Shown piece by piece: positions 9,100 through 17,111 of a stretch of DNA of 64,000 nucleotides; position 1 is the first letter of the stretch, and the number at the start of each line of letters is the position of its first letter. The notes under the pieces are model-generated. The model was given only the letters and a program-made list of their open reading frames with translations, was not told where the DNA came from and made no database searches. Both the position numbers and the translations under genes were made by a program. The DNA lies in NCBI GenBank assembly GCA_021798955.1, contig JAJZBK010000011.1, positions 8,695 to 72,694 on the forward strand, read 5' to 3'. Origin of the DNA: Actinomycetes bacterium. GTDB taxonomy: Bacteria; Actinomycetota; Acidimicrobiia; Acidimicrobiales; RAAP-2.

Positions 9100-10377
9100 T
9101 TAGCTCGCCGACGTCGATCCGGCGGCCCGCGCGTCGCCTCCCTCAGGGCTGTCGGGATGTGGAGGCGGCTCCCGGCGGCGCCAGTCGTCCGGGATGGTCG
9201 CCTCGAGGATGTCGTCGACCGTGATGACCCCGATCAGACGGTTGTCGTCGTCGACGACCGGCACGGTCATCAGGTTGTAGTCGGCCATCAGCAACGCCAC
9301 GTCGACGACGTCGGTATCGGGCGTCACCCGTACCGGGTCGGCGTCGGCCACCTCGGCAAGCGTGCAGTCTCCCGTCGCCTGGAGGAGCCCGATCACGGTC
9401 ACCGTCCCCATCAGCCTGCGGACCTCGTCGACGACGTGCATGGTCAACAGCGCCTCGGGTTGGACCCGCTCGGCGTCGCGGATGCGCTGTACGGCGACCT
9501 CGACCGTCTCGTCGGGAGGCCCGGTGAGGAACTCGATGCCCATGATCCCCCCGGCGCTCGTGGCGTTGAAGCCGAGCAGGGTCAGGATGCGGGCGCGGGC
9601 GGCGAGGGGCAGGGCATCGAGCACTGCCTGGCGCCGGTTCTGGGGAAGGTCGGTGAGCGCGTCGGCAGCGTCGTCGGCGCGCATGTGGGCGAGCACCTCG
9701 GCCACTTCGCCGTCGCTCTTGTCGCCGAAGAGCCGTGCTGCCAGGTCGGGGTTGAGCTCTTCGAAGACGTCGGCCTCGAGCTCGGGGTCTGCGTGGACCA
9801 CGTCGAGGATCTCCTCGCCCTCCTGACGGGAGGCGTCCTCGATGAGATTGGCGATCTGCGCCGGCTTCAGGCGCCGCACCCGACCGAAGGGGGCACGCAC
9901 CAGCGCGCTCGGGGTGTGGCCGACGAGGGGCTCGAACGCCTTCCAGTCGCGGCAGGGGTGCCCGCCCGGGGTGCGCACGAGCCCGAAGAGCCGGGCCGGC
10001 CGGCGGGTATCGAGGCACGAGACGACCCAGCCTTCCTCGCTGGGCCGGAGCTCGATGTCCCAGGCGCGCACCAGCTCGGCGTCGGCGACGTCGATCAGTC
10101 GGTGGCCGAGGATGTCTTCGCGCAGGAGGACCTCGCCGTCGCGACGCTCGAAGCTCCTGAGGTCGACCCGGGCGCGAGGCAGCAGCATGTTGCCGGTCCG
10201 CAGCTCGGCGATCTCGCTGACGGGAATGAAGACGCGGCGCTTGCCGACCCGGGCCACCAGCCCGGTGACCAGCGGGTAGTCGCCGCCTCGGAGCCGCACG
10301 ATCAGGTCGTCGACCTTGCCGACGGCCTCACCGGTGGAGGACAGCAACGGGCATCCGAGCAGCCCGGCCAGGTGCAT
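9100..10377 (-). CDS. Soluble MgtE_N/CBS-domain protein with PRC-barrel repeats
   Basis: A 425-residue cytoplasmic protein. Residues about 1-160 look like two PRC-barrel units (LLSSTGEAVGKVDDLIV, then LRPSEEGWVVSCLD). Residues about 165-290 are an MgtE N-terminal helical superhelix (DVFEELNPDLAARLF, LPQNRRQAVLDALP). Residues about 295-410 are two CBS domains ending VPVVDDDNRLIGVITVDDILE. In the MgtE channel the N and CBS domains sense Mg2+ and gate the pore, but here the MgtE transmembrane domain is missing. The NRAMP-related gene follows after six bases, so this is probably its Mg2+-responsive regulatory partner. ATG 10377 sits six bases after TAGGGT (10384-10389), a leaderless arrangement. 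Confidence 0.88.
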   Translation of the reverse strand: MHLAGLLGCPLLSSTGEAVGKVDDLIVRLRGGDYPLVTGLVARVGKRRVFIPVSEIAELRTGNMLLPRARVDLRSFERRDGEVLLREDILGHRLIDVADAELVRAWDIELRPSEEGWVVSCLDTRRPARLFGLVRTPGGHPCRDWKAFEPLVGHTPSALVRAPFGRVRRLKPAQIANLIEDASRQEGEEILDVVHADPELEADVFEELNPDLAARLFGDKSDGEVAEVLAHMRADDAADALTDLPQNRRQAVLDALPLAARARILTLLGFNATSAGGIMGIEFLTGPPDETVEVAVQRIRDAERVQPEALLTMHVVDEVRRLMGTVTVIGLLQATGDCTLAEVADADPVRVTPDTDVVDVALLMADYNLMTVPVVDDDNRLIGVITVDDILEATIPDDWRRREPPPHPDSPEGGDARAAGSTSAS

Positions 10378-10383
10378 GCGCGT

Positions 10384-10389
10384 ACCCTA
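10384..10389 (-). promoter_or_regulatory. -10 element (TAGGGT) for the MgtE_N/NRAMP operon
   Basis: TAGGGT exactly six bases before ATG 10377, consistent with a leaderless transcript. No good -35 hexamer seen. Confidence 0.5.
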
Positions 10390-10564
10390 CAACGGGCAGG
10401 ACGCCACGAGCGGGTGAACGGAACCTGACTACTCGGTGACCGACGACGAGCGAACGGCGGTGTCGTGGTGGACGTCGCTTGGCAGGGGGAGCGGGACGGT
10501 TTGCGCGGGCGGGCCTCGGCGGGGGAGGCTTGCACTCTTATGCGCGCGTCGTCACGGGGTAGCG

Positions 10565-12028
10565 ATGCTTGAGCGGCTGTGGTCGCGAGGCGAGGCTCAC
10601 CGCCCAGCGCTCCAAGGGCTCCCCGAACGGGTAGCGCCGAGGCCGCCTGAGCCCGGAGGGCTCCGCGTGGCGTTCCTCGTCTATCGAGGGAACCCTCGTT
10701 GCGGCGGACAGGGTGTCTATACCCGGCACCTGACCCGCGAGCTGGTCGGCCTGGGCCACTCCGTCGAGGTCTTCGCCGGACCCCCCTGGCCGGAGCTCGA
10801 CGATGGCGTCGGGTTCACGCCGGTGCCCAGCCTCGACCTCTACCGCGACCCGGACCCGTTCCGGGTCCCGTCGCTCGCCGACTTCAGGAGCGCCCCATGG
10901 CCGGCCATTGCGGCCCTCGAGTTCGGTGTGATGTGCACGGCGGGCTTCCCCGAGCCGCTCACCTTCAGCCTCCGCGCCCGTTCCGTGTTGGCACGGCGGC
11001 GGGGCGACTTCGACGTCGTCCACGACAACCAGTGCCTGGGGAACGGCATCCTCGGCATGATCGAGGACGGATGGCCGGTGCTCACCACGCTCCACCACCC
11101 CATCACCGTGGACCGGCAGTTGGCCTTGGCGCACACCACCAATCCGTGGCAGGCCTTCACTACCCGGCGCTGGTTCGGTTTCCTGCGCATGCAGGTGCGT
11201 GTAGCCCGGTCGCTGCCCCGGGTCGTCACCGTCTCCGAGTCGTCGCGTTCCGACATCACGGCCCAGATGCAGGTGGCACCTGATCGCATGACCGTCGTCC
11301 CAGTCGGTGTGGACCACACCATCTTCCGTCCGCACCCCGACGTCCGTCCTGTGCCAGGGCGGATCATGGTGACGTCCTCGTCGGACGTCCCCATGAAGGG
11401 GCTCGTCCCCCTCCTCGAGGCGGTGGCCAAGCTCCGGACCGAACGGGACGTCCAGCTGATGGTGGTCGGCAACCCGCGACCGGACGGACGCGTTGCCCGG
11501 GCCATCGACCGGCTCGGGCTGGCGCCGGTGGTGCACTGCGTCACCGGCATCTCCGACCGCGAGCTGGCCCGCTACTACGCCGAGGCCGAGGTCGCAGTCG
11601 TCCCCTCGCTCTACGAGGGCTTCTCGCTGCCGGCCATCGAGGCGATGGCCTGTGGCGTCGCCCTGGTGGCCACCACCGGCGGTGCCCTGCCCGAAGTCGT
11701 GGGGACCGACGGTGAGACCGGCCTCCTCGTGCCGCCCGACGACCCCGGCGCCCTGGCCGCCGGCATCGCACGGCTGCTCGACGACCCGGCACTGCGGGCG
11801 CGGCTCGGTAGCGCTGGCCGGGAGCGGGTCCTCGGCCGCTTCACCTGGCAGGTGACGGCGACGGGGACGGCTGCCGAGTACCGGGCCCTGCTGGCCGAGA
11901 GGGCCGACGGGGCCCTGCTGGCCGAGGGGGCTGCCGGGGCCGACGGGGCCGCTCCCGATCTGCCCACGGTGGCGGTCTCCGATGAGGACCGCGGCGCGCT
12001 GGCGACGACGGAGGCCCGCTCTTGCTGA
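10565..12028 (+). CDS. Glycosyltransferase family 4 (GT-B fold)
   Basis: A 487-residue retaining GT-B glycosyltransferase. The N-terminal acceptor domain has the glycine loop GNPRCGGQGVYTRHL. The C-terminal donor domain has the E-x7-E signature EGFSLPAIE (E351, E359), then GGALPEVVG and GLLVPPDDP. The last roughly 45 residues are Ala/Glu-rich low complexity. ATG 10565 is chosen because upstream in-frame sequence is not GT-like; a start further in, before VAFLVYRGNP, is possible. It overlaps the methyltransferase by seven bases and heads a three-gene operon that may assemble or modify a glycoconjugate or glycolipid. Donor sugar unknown. Confidence 0.9.
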   Translation: MLERLWSRGEAHRPALQGLPERVAPRPPEPGGLRVAFLVYRGNPRCGGQGVYTRHLTRELVGLGHSVEVFAGPPWPELDDGVGFTPVPSLDLYRDPDPFRVPSLADFRSAPWPAIAALEFGVMCTAGFPEPLTFSLRARSVLARRRGDFDVVHDNQCLGNGILGMIEDGWPVLTTLHHPITVDRQLALAHTTNPWQAFTTRRWFGFLRMQVRVARSLPRVVTVSESSRSDITAQMQVAPDRMTVVPVGVDHTIFRPHPDVRPVPGRIMVTSSSDVPMKGLVPLLEAVAKLRTERDVQLMVVGNPRPDGRVARAIDRLGLAPVVHCVTGISDRELARYYAEAEVAVVPSLYEGFSLPAIEAMACGVALVATTGGALPEVVGTDGETGLLVPPDDPGALAAGIARLLDDPALRARLGSAGRERVLGRFTWQVTATGTAAEYRALLAERADGALLAEGAAGADGAAPDLPTVAVSDEDRGALATTEARSC

Positions 12029-12813
12029 CCGTCGACTACCGGCGGCTCGGTGTCGAGGCGGGCGATCGGCTCCTCGACCTCGGTTGCGGCTTCGGTCGGC
12101 ACGCCTTCGAAGCGGCGCGTCTCGGTGCCGGGGTCGTCGCCCTCGACGCGGGACGTGAGGAGGTACGGGGCGTCCTTGCGACGTTCGCCGCGATGGTCGA
12201 GGCCGGAGAGCTCGATCTGGCCCGAGACCGCGTCGGTGTCGCACAGGGCGATGCACTGGCCCTGCCGTTCGCTGACGGCAGCTTCGACCGGATCATCGCC
12301 TCGGAGGTGCTCGAGCACATCCCCGACGACGAGCAGGCGATGACCGAGCTCGCCCGGGTCCTCCGCCCTGGGGGGACCATGGCGGTCACGGTGCCGCGAG
12401 CCGGTCCTGAGCTGGTCAATTGGGCCCTGTCGGACGAGTACCACGACGTCCCCGGTGGGCACGTCCGCATCTACCGGCGCGGTCAGCTCGTCCGTCGGCT
12501 CGAACGGGCCGGCCTCGAGGTGACCGGTTACCACCACGCCCACGGCCTGCATGCCCCCTACTGGTGGCTGCGTTGCCTGGTCGGTCCGAGCAACGACCGG
12601 CACCCGCTGGTGGCTGCCTACCACCGTCTGCTCGTGTGGGACATCACCTCGGCTCCCCGGATCACCCGCGGGGCCGATCTCCTGCTCAACCCGCTGGTCG
12701 GCAAGAGCCTCGTCGTCTACACCACCAAGCCGAGCACCGCCCCCCGCCCCAAGGCGGCGACCGGGCCCGGGTCGGACGGACGTGACCTGGCCGGGGTGGG
12801 AGGGCGAGCGTGA
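12022..12813 (+). CDS. Class I SAM-dependent methyltransferase
   Basis: A 263-residue Rossmann-fold methyltransferase. Motif I is LLDLGCGFGRHAFEAA, the acidic ribose-binding position follows in VVALDAG, and motif IV is DRIIASEVLEHIPDDE with LARVLRPGGTM after it, the Methyltransf_11 pattern. The TTG start at 12022 is supported by GGAGG at 12010-12014 and overlaps the glycosyltransferase stop; the downstream gene starts in a GTGA overlap. Coupling on both sides suggests it methylates a lipid, glycan or related product of the neighbouring enzymes. Target unknown. Confidence 0.87.
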   Translation: MLTVDYRRLGVEAGDRLLDLGCGFGRHAFEAARLGAGVVALDAGREEVRGVLATFAAMVEAGELDLARDRVGVAQGDALALPFADGSFDRIIASEVLEHIPDDEQAMTELARVLRPGGTMAVTVPRAGPELVNWALSDEYHDVPGGHVRIYRRGQLVRRLERAGLEVTGYHHAHGLHAPYWWLRCLVGPSNDRHPLVAAYHRLLVWDITSAPRITRGADLLLNPLVGKSLVVYTTKPSTAPRPKAATGPGSDGRDLAGVGGRA

Positions 12814-13913
12814 CCGACCTTCCCGACCTCCCCGGCGTGCTCCGGTCGAGCGAGGTGCTGGCGACCGCCCGGTCCATCGCCGCCGTCCAGCGACCCGACG
12901 GGATGATCCCGTGGTTCCCCGGGGGGCACTGCGACCCCTGGAACCACGTCGAGGCGGCCATGGCGCTCACGGTGTGCGGGCTGACCGAAGCGGCCGACCG
13001 GGCCTACCAGTGGCTCGTCGACACCCAGCTTCCCGACGGCAGCTGGTTCAACTACTACCTGGCCTCGGGCGTGAAGGACCAGCGGCTCGACACCAACGTG
13101 TGCGCCTACCCGGCCGCAGGTGCCTGGCACCGCTACCTGTCGACCGGCGACCTCGACGGTCTCCGGTGGCTGTGGCCGACCGTGTCGGCGGGCGTGGACT
13201 TCGTCCTCCGCTGGCAGCGGGCGGATGGCTCGATTGCCTGGTCGCTCGACTCGACTGGCAACGTCGAGCCGAGCGCGCTGCTCACCGGCTCGTCGTCGAT
13301 CTACCACAGCCTGCGTTGCGCCATCGCCTGCGCCGAGCAGCTTGGGCTCGAGCGTCCCGACTGGGAGCTGGCAGCGGGACGCCTGGCACACGTGATCGCC
13401 CATCAGCGGGACCACTTCGCCTGCAAGGACGAGTTCGCCATGGACTGGTACTACCCGGTGCTGTCGGGAGCCTTGTCGGGTCGTGCCGCCGTGGAACGCC
13501 TGGAAGCGGGCTGGTCGACCTTCGTGCTCGACGGGCGTGGCGTCCGGTGTGTCTCCACCGGCGACTGGGTGACCGCCGCCGAGACGGCCGAGTGTGCGCT
13601 GGCTCTCGACGCCGTCGGGCAGGCCGATCGAGCGCGTGAGCTCCTCGATGCCGTCCAGGCGCTCCGTCGACCGGACGGGACGTACTGGACCGGCATGGTC
13701 TACCCCGACGAGGCGACGTTCCCCCCGCTCGAACGCTCCACGTACACGGCGGGAGCGATCGTTTTGGCTGCTGACGCACTGAGTGGCGCGTCGGGGGCGT
13801 CGGGACTATTCCGAGGCGAAGGGCTCCCGACCGCCCTCGACCTCACCGAACCGCCTCCGCCGGGGCCTCGCCAGCCGGTGGCCCCGTCGGGGCCTGCGCC
13901 GACCACGCCCTGA
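12810..13913 (+). CDS. (alpha/alpha)6-barrel protein, prenyltransferase/terpene-cyclase-like repeats
   Basis: A 367-residue soluble protein with four repeats of the type Q-x-P-D-G-x-x-x-W: QRPDGMIPW, QLPDGSWF, QRADGSIAW and RRPDGTYW. Such repeats are typical of prenyltransferase/squalene-cyclase-like or glycan-active alpha-alpha toroids. The DxDD proton donor of squalene-hopene cyclases is not seen, so it is not an ordinary hopene synthase. Trp, His and Asp residues are abundant (HCDPWNHVEAA, DEFAMDWYYP) as in sugar-binding barrels. The last 40 residues are Pro-rich. GTG 12810 overlaps the methyltransferase stop by four bases. Homologues are often labelled prenyltransferase; I do not assign an activity. 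Confidence 0.7.
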   Translation: MTDLPDLPGVLRSSEVLATARSIAAVQRPDGMIPWFPGGHCDPWNHVEAAMALTVCGLTEAADRAYQWLVDTQLPDGSWFNYYLASGVKDQRLDTNVCAYPAAGAWHRYLSTGDLDGLRWLWPTVSAGVDFVLRWQRADGSIAWSLDSTGNVEPSALLTGSSSIYHSLRCAIACAEQLGLERPDWELAAGRLAHVIAHQRDHFACKDEFAMDWYYPVLSGALSGRAAVERLEAGWSTFVLDGRGVRCVSTGDWVTAAETAECALALDAVGQADRARELLDAVQALRRPDGTYWTGMVYPDEATFPPLERSTYTAGAIVLAADALSGASGASGLFRGEGLPTALDLTEPPPPGPRQPVAPSGPAPTTP

Positions 13914-13983
13914 CCAGGCACGGGAGTGGGCCGGTGCCACCCCCGCTGCCCGCTGCCCGCTGCGAGTTGGTTCAATAGGGGAC

Positions 13984-15414
13984 GTGGCCTCGTCGCGACG
14001 ACCCCGGAGCTCCATCGACCAGTACAGCCGCGCCATGGAGCGGCTGGCGATGTTGTCGAGCGACCGCCCCGAGGGAACAACCGCCAAGCGGCCGTCAGGT
14101 CGCCGGACCGACGGACAGGCAGGCGGGCCGCCAGATCGACGGCCTGCGGGGCCGACGGACCGAGCGCCGAACGCCACCGGTTCCGAGGGTGGCGCCCCTC
14201 CGCCGTGGGCCACGGCGCCGCCGTGGGATGACCACCCCGAGCCGCCAGCGTGGGCGGACCGGTCACTCCGTCGAGACCCAGCCCGTCGAGACCCAGCCCG
14301 TCGAGACCCAGCCCGTCGAGACCCAGCCCGTCGAGACCCAGCCCGTCGAGACCCAGGCAGAGCTCCGGCGAGGCAGCCGGACCCACTCCGACCACCGGGG
14401 CCCGGGCAGCAGCCGTCCTCGTACGCGGCGCGGGCGAGGTCGGCCTCGCCTGTCGCGGACGGGTCTGTTCGTTCCCCGGCCCCCCCGGCGGCCCGCGTGC
14501 GGTCCGCCGCACGTTCGGCTGGCGGATCGACCGCGGTCGGCGCGCCGCCCTCGACCCGTGTGCCGCCCTCGACCCGCGTGCCGGCGGGGAACGTCCCTGA
14601 ACCGCCCGCCCTCAGCCGGCGGGTGTCATCGGCCGCAGGGACCTCGGGGTACCCGGCGACGCGATCGGATCTCCGCAAGCTGTCGAGGCAGGCCGGTCCA
14701 GCGGCCGGTGGGTCGGTCCTGGTGGAGGAGGCGGCCAAGATCATCGGTGCGTTCGAGCGCCGGGACGACCACGACCCCGGCGTCGAAGCGAACGCCCGTC
14801 TCACCGGGACGACCGGCCTCGTGCTCGCCGTGCTCTTCGTCCTCGAGGGCCTGACCATCCCGTTCATCTTCCGGGTCCTCTCGTGGCACATCGCCCTCGG
14901 CCTGCTCATCATCCCGCCGTTGCTCGTCAAGATGGGCTCGACGTTGTGGCGGTTCTCCCGCTACTACCTCGGTGACCCCCGCTACCGGCGAGCCGGTCCA
15001 CCCCATCCGCTGCTCCGGGCGTTGGGTCCGGTGCTGCTCCTCTCGACGGTCGCCCTGATGGCATCAGGGGTCGCCCTGTGGCTCAACGGACCGACCAACG
15101 ACCTGCTGCTGCTCCACCTCCACCAGGCGGCGTTCGTGGTGTGGTTCGCCTGTGTGGCCGTCCACTTCGTCTCCCACTTCTACCGGGCCGTCCGGCTTGC
15201 CGCCGGCGACTCGCGGGACGCTCAGACAGCGCGCCCAGTGGTGCGAGGGGCCCGTCTGCGGCGGCGGACCGTGGCGTTCGCGTTCGTGGCCGGCGTGGCG
15301 CTGGCCGCGTTCGGCCATACGGTCACCACCGGCTGGAGCCACCTCGTGTTCGCTCCGGTGCCGTCCCATGCCGCGTCACCAGGGACGGCCCCTGCTGCCA
15401 CGTCTCATCCGTAG
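13984..15414 (+). CDS. Cytochrome-b-like membrane protein with long disordered N-terminus
   Basis: A 476-residue protein. Residues 1 to about 265 are Pro/Arg/Ser-rich and disordered, including a tandem RRDPA repeat (14269-14358). Residues about 275-460 hold four or five membrane segments. Histidines sit where b-type haem ligands would: H302 (SWHIALG), H378/H380 (LLHLHQAAF) and H394/H398 (AVHFVSHF). This resembles small cytochrome b561/DUF4405-type proteins that move electrons or serve as redox anchors. GTG 13984 follows AGGGGAC. It probably sits downstream of the glycosyltransferase operon with its own start. Partner proteins are not present, and haem binding is inferred only from the histidines. 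Confidence 0.65.
   Translation: MASSRRPRSSIDQYSRAMERLAMLSSDRPEGTTAKRPSGRRTDGQAGGPPDRRPAGPTDRAPNATGSEGGAPPPWATAPPWDDHPEPPAWADRSLRRDPARRDPARRDPARRDPARRDPARRDPGRAPARQPDPLRPPGPGQQPSSYAARARSASPVADGSVRSPAPPAARVRSAARSAGGSTAVGAPPSTRVPPSTRVPAGNVPEPPALSRRVSSAAGTSGYPATRSDLRKLSRQAGPAAGGSVLVEEAAKIIGAFERRDDHDPGVEANARLTGTTGLVLAVLFVLEGLTIPFIFRVLSWHIALGLLIIPPLLVKMGSTLWRFSRYYLGDPRYRRAGPPHPLLRALGPVLLLSTVALMASGVALWLNGPTNDLLLLHLHQAAFVVWFACVAVHFVSHFYRAVRLAAGDSRDAQTARPVVRGARLRRRTVAFAFVAGVALAAFGHTVTTGWSHLVFAPVPSHAASPGTAPAATSHP
14269..14358 (+). repeat. 15-bp in-frame tandem repeat (RRDPA), 5 perfect + 1 imperfect copies
   Basis: Unit CGTCGAGACCCAGCC repeated head to tail inside the disordered N-terminal region of the cytochrome-b-like protein. 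Each copy adds five residues, so copy-number changes keep the frame. Confidence 0.95.
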
Positions 15415-15598
15415 TCCGACCCGGTTTGCCGACCGGAGCCGTTGCAGCCGAGCGAGCAACCCCAGGCCATAGGCCCCGGCAGGGCGGTCGGTGGTGGGGG
15501 CTCCACGGTGCGGCGTGGGTCCCCAGCGGCCACGGCGAGGTGTGAGGACGTGCCCGATGGCAACCCGGCGTGGAGCGTCAGGGTGCCAGGCGGCGAGG

Positions 15599-16333
15599 TC
15601 ATGCGTCGGGCGCCCCAACGCGCCGGAGCACCCGGAGCGACCCACAGGCTCCGTCTTCGACGAACGCCCCCGAGCCAAGTGCCTCACACCACAGCTCGTA
15701 GGGCGGGCGCCCGCCGTCGGCTGGATCGGGGAAGACGTCGTGGATGGCCAGCCACCCTCCCGCAGCGACGTGCGGTGTCCATCCTCGGTAGTCGGCCCAC
15801 GCCGGCTCCTCCCCGTGTCCGCCGTCGATGAAGCAGAAGGCGAGCGGTGTGGACCAATGCCGGGCGATGGTCGCTGAATCGCCCACCAAGCCGACCACCG
15901 ACGCTTCGAGCCCGGCACCGACGATGGTGGCGCGCCAGCGCGGCAGGGTGTCGATCCGGCCCGTTGTCGGGTCGACGAGGGAGGGGTCGTGGTGCTCCCA
16001 GCCCGCCTGGTTCTCCTCGGAACCGTGGTGGTGGTCGACACTGAAGAGCACGGCCCCCGTGGCCTCTGCCGCCGCCCCGAGGTACACCGCGGACTTCCCG
16101 CACCAGGCGCCGACCTCGACGAAGGTGGCGTGTGGGACCGATCGGCCCGCCCGCTCGGCCGCTGCCAGCAGCGCTTCCCCTTCGTCATCAGGCATGAAGC
16201 CGATCGCCGCCCGGGCCCGGTCGATGAGCTCGGCGCGTCGGGCCCGGGCGTGGCGGGTGGGCTCGTCCTGGCGGGTGGGCTCGTCCTGGCGGGTGGGCTC
16301 GTCCTGGCGGGTGGCAGGGGTCTTTTCCGGCAC
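15599..16333 (-). CDS. Class I SAM-dependent methyltransferase (Methyltransf_24 type)
   Basis: A 244-residue methyltransferase of the type found near glycan and natural-product genes. Motif I is FVEVGAWCGKSAVYLG, the acidic end of beta-2 is LFSVDHHHG, and the beta-4 region reads LAFCFIDGGHGEEPAWADYRGW, with GGWLAIHDVF after it. The Asp/His-rich FIDGGH is characteristic of the Methyltransf_24 family. Residues about 9-26 are three copies of TRQDEP. The start is GTG 16333, with no strong ribosome site, so a start after the repeat cannot be excluded. It lies 48 bases after the GDT1 gene and may be co-transcribed. Substrate unknown. Confidence 0.8.
   Translation of the reverse strand: MPEKTPATRQDEPTRQDEPTRQDEPTRHARARRAELIDRARAAIGFMPDDEGEALLAAAERAGRSVPHATFVEVGAWCGKSAVYLGAAAEATGAVLFSVDHHHGSEENQAGWEHHDPSLVDPTTGRIDTLPRWRATIVGAGLEASVVGLVGDSATIARHWSTPLAFCFIDGGHGEEPAWADYRGWTPHVAAGGWLAIHDVFPDPADGGRPPYELWCEALGSGAFVEDGACGSLRVLRRVGAPDA
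16259..16312 (-). repeat. 18-bp in-frame tandem repeat (TRQDEP), 3 copies
   Basis: Three copies of GGGCTCGTCCTGGCGGGT (plus-strand reading) near the 5' end of the Methyltransf_24 gene; they encode TRQDEP on the minus strand. Confidence 0.92.
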
Positions 16334-16381
16334 CGGGCCAGCCTGCCACCGATCGGCGGCGTCCTCCGACGGAGCTGGAGC

Positions 16382-16969
16382 TCAGACGCCGGCGAGCTGG
16401 AGCACCGAGTAGAGCGCGAACCCGGCGAGGACGACGCCACCTCCTTTGCGGACGGCCCCGAGGGGCACGTAGCGGACGAGCCACCGACCTCCGAACGCGC
16501 CGAGGGCAGCGGCTGCCGCGAGCGCGGCGAACGCTCCGAGGAAGACCGACAACGGTGCGTGGAGGCGGGCGGCCAGGTTGGCCGTGAGGAGCTGGGTCAG
16601 GTCGCCCAGCTCGCTCACCAAGATGACCAGGAACGCACCGGCCGCCGTCCGGAGCCCCGAGCGCGCCCGGCGGGCCTCCTCCTCGCCTCGTCGCCGTTCT
16701 TCTCGCTCGGGCACGACGAGCAGGTAGACGGCCCCCGCAGCGAACAGCGCGGCCGTCACTCCTTCGACCCACCGGTGGGGGAGGAGCTCGAGCGCTTGTC
16801 CCGCGGCGACGGCGACGGCAGCGTGGACGGCGAAGGCGGCAACAGCGCCGGCCCAGACGGCGACGGGTCGCGACCGGCTTCCCAGGACGAGCACGGCGAC
16901 CATCGTCTTGTCGGGAAGCTCGGCCACGAGCACGAGGGCGAAGACGCCCAGGACGACGCCGAGGTCCAC
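16382..16969 (-). CDS. TMEM165/GDT1 (UPF0016) family cation transporter
   Basis: A 195-residue membrane protein with two homologous halves of three membrane segments each, as in GDT1 proteins that export Mn2+ or Ca2+ in exchange for protons. The signature E-x-G-D-(K/R)-(T/S) appears in the first half as ELPDKT (E17, D20, with Pro for Gly) and in the second as ELGDLT. A charged loop rich in Glu and Arg links the halves. I choose GTG 16969 because the residues then begin directly with the first membrane segment and the length matches the family; the open frame continues upstream to 17206 as Arg/Pro-rich noncoding-like sequence. Confidence 0.85.
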   Translation of the reverse strand: MDLGVVLGVFALVLVAELPDKTMVAVLVLGSRSRPVAVWAGAVAAFAVHAAVAVAAGQALELLPHRWVEGVTAALFAAGAVYLLVVPEREERRRGEEEARRARSGLRTAAGAFLVILVSELGDLTQLLTANLAARLHAPLSVFLGAFAALAAAAALGAFGGRWLVRYVPLGAVRKGGGVVLAGFALYSVLQLAGV

Positions 16970-17111
16970 GGTCCGACCTACGGACAGCCGGCTGCGTCTG
17001 CCCTTGCCGGCGCCGATCGGGCGCCCCGGGCTGGGGTGTGTCCGCGCCCGGTGGAGCGCGGAGGTCGTGTCCGGGTGCCGGTCATCTGGGGAAGGCCGTG
17101 CCGAGGGTTGG

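Noticed and set aside
7873-10428. An 851-codon plus-strand open frame
   Set aside because: It runs antisense through the NRAMP-related and MgtE_N/CBS genes; its Asp/Gly/His/Arg-rich sequence mirrors their codons and has no domain.
12810-13913. Squalene-hopene cyclase
   Set aside because: Too short (367 against about 630 residues) and no DxDD motif.
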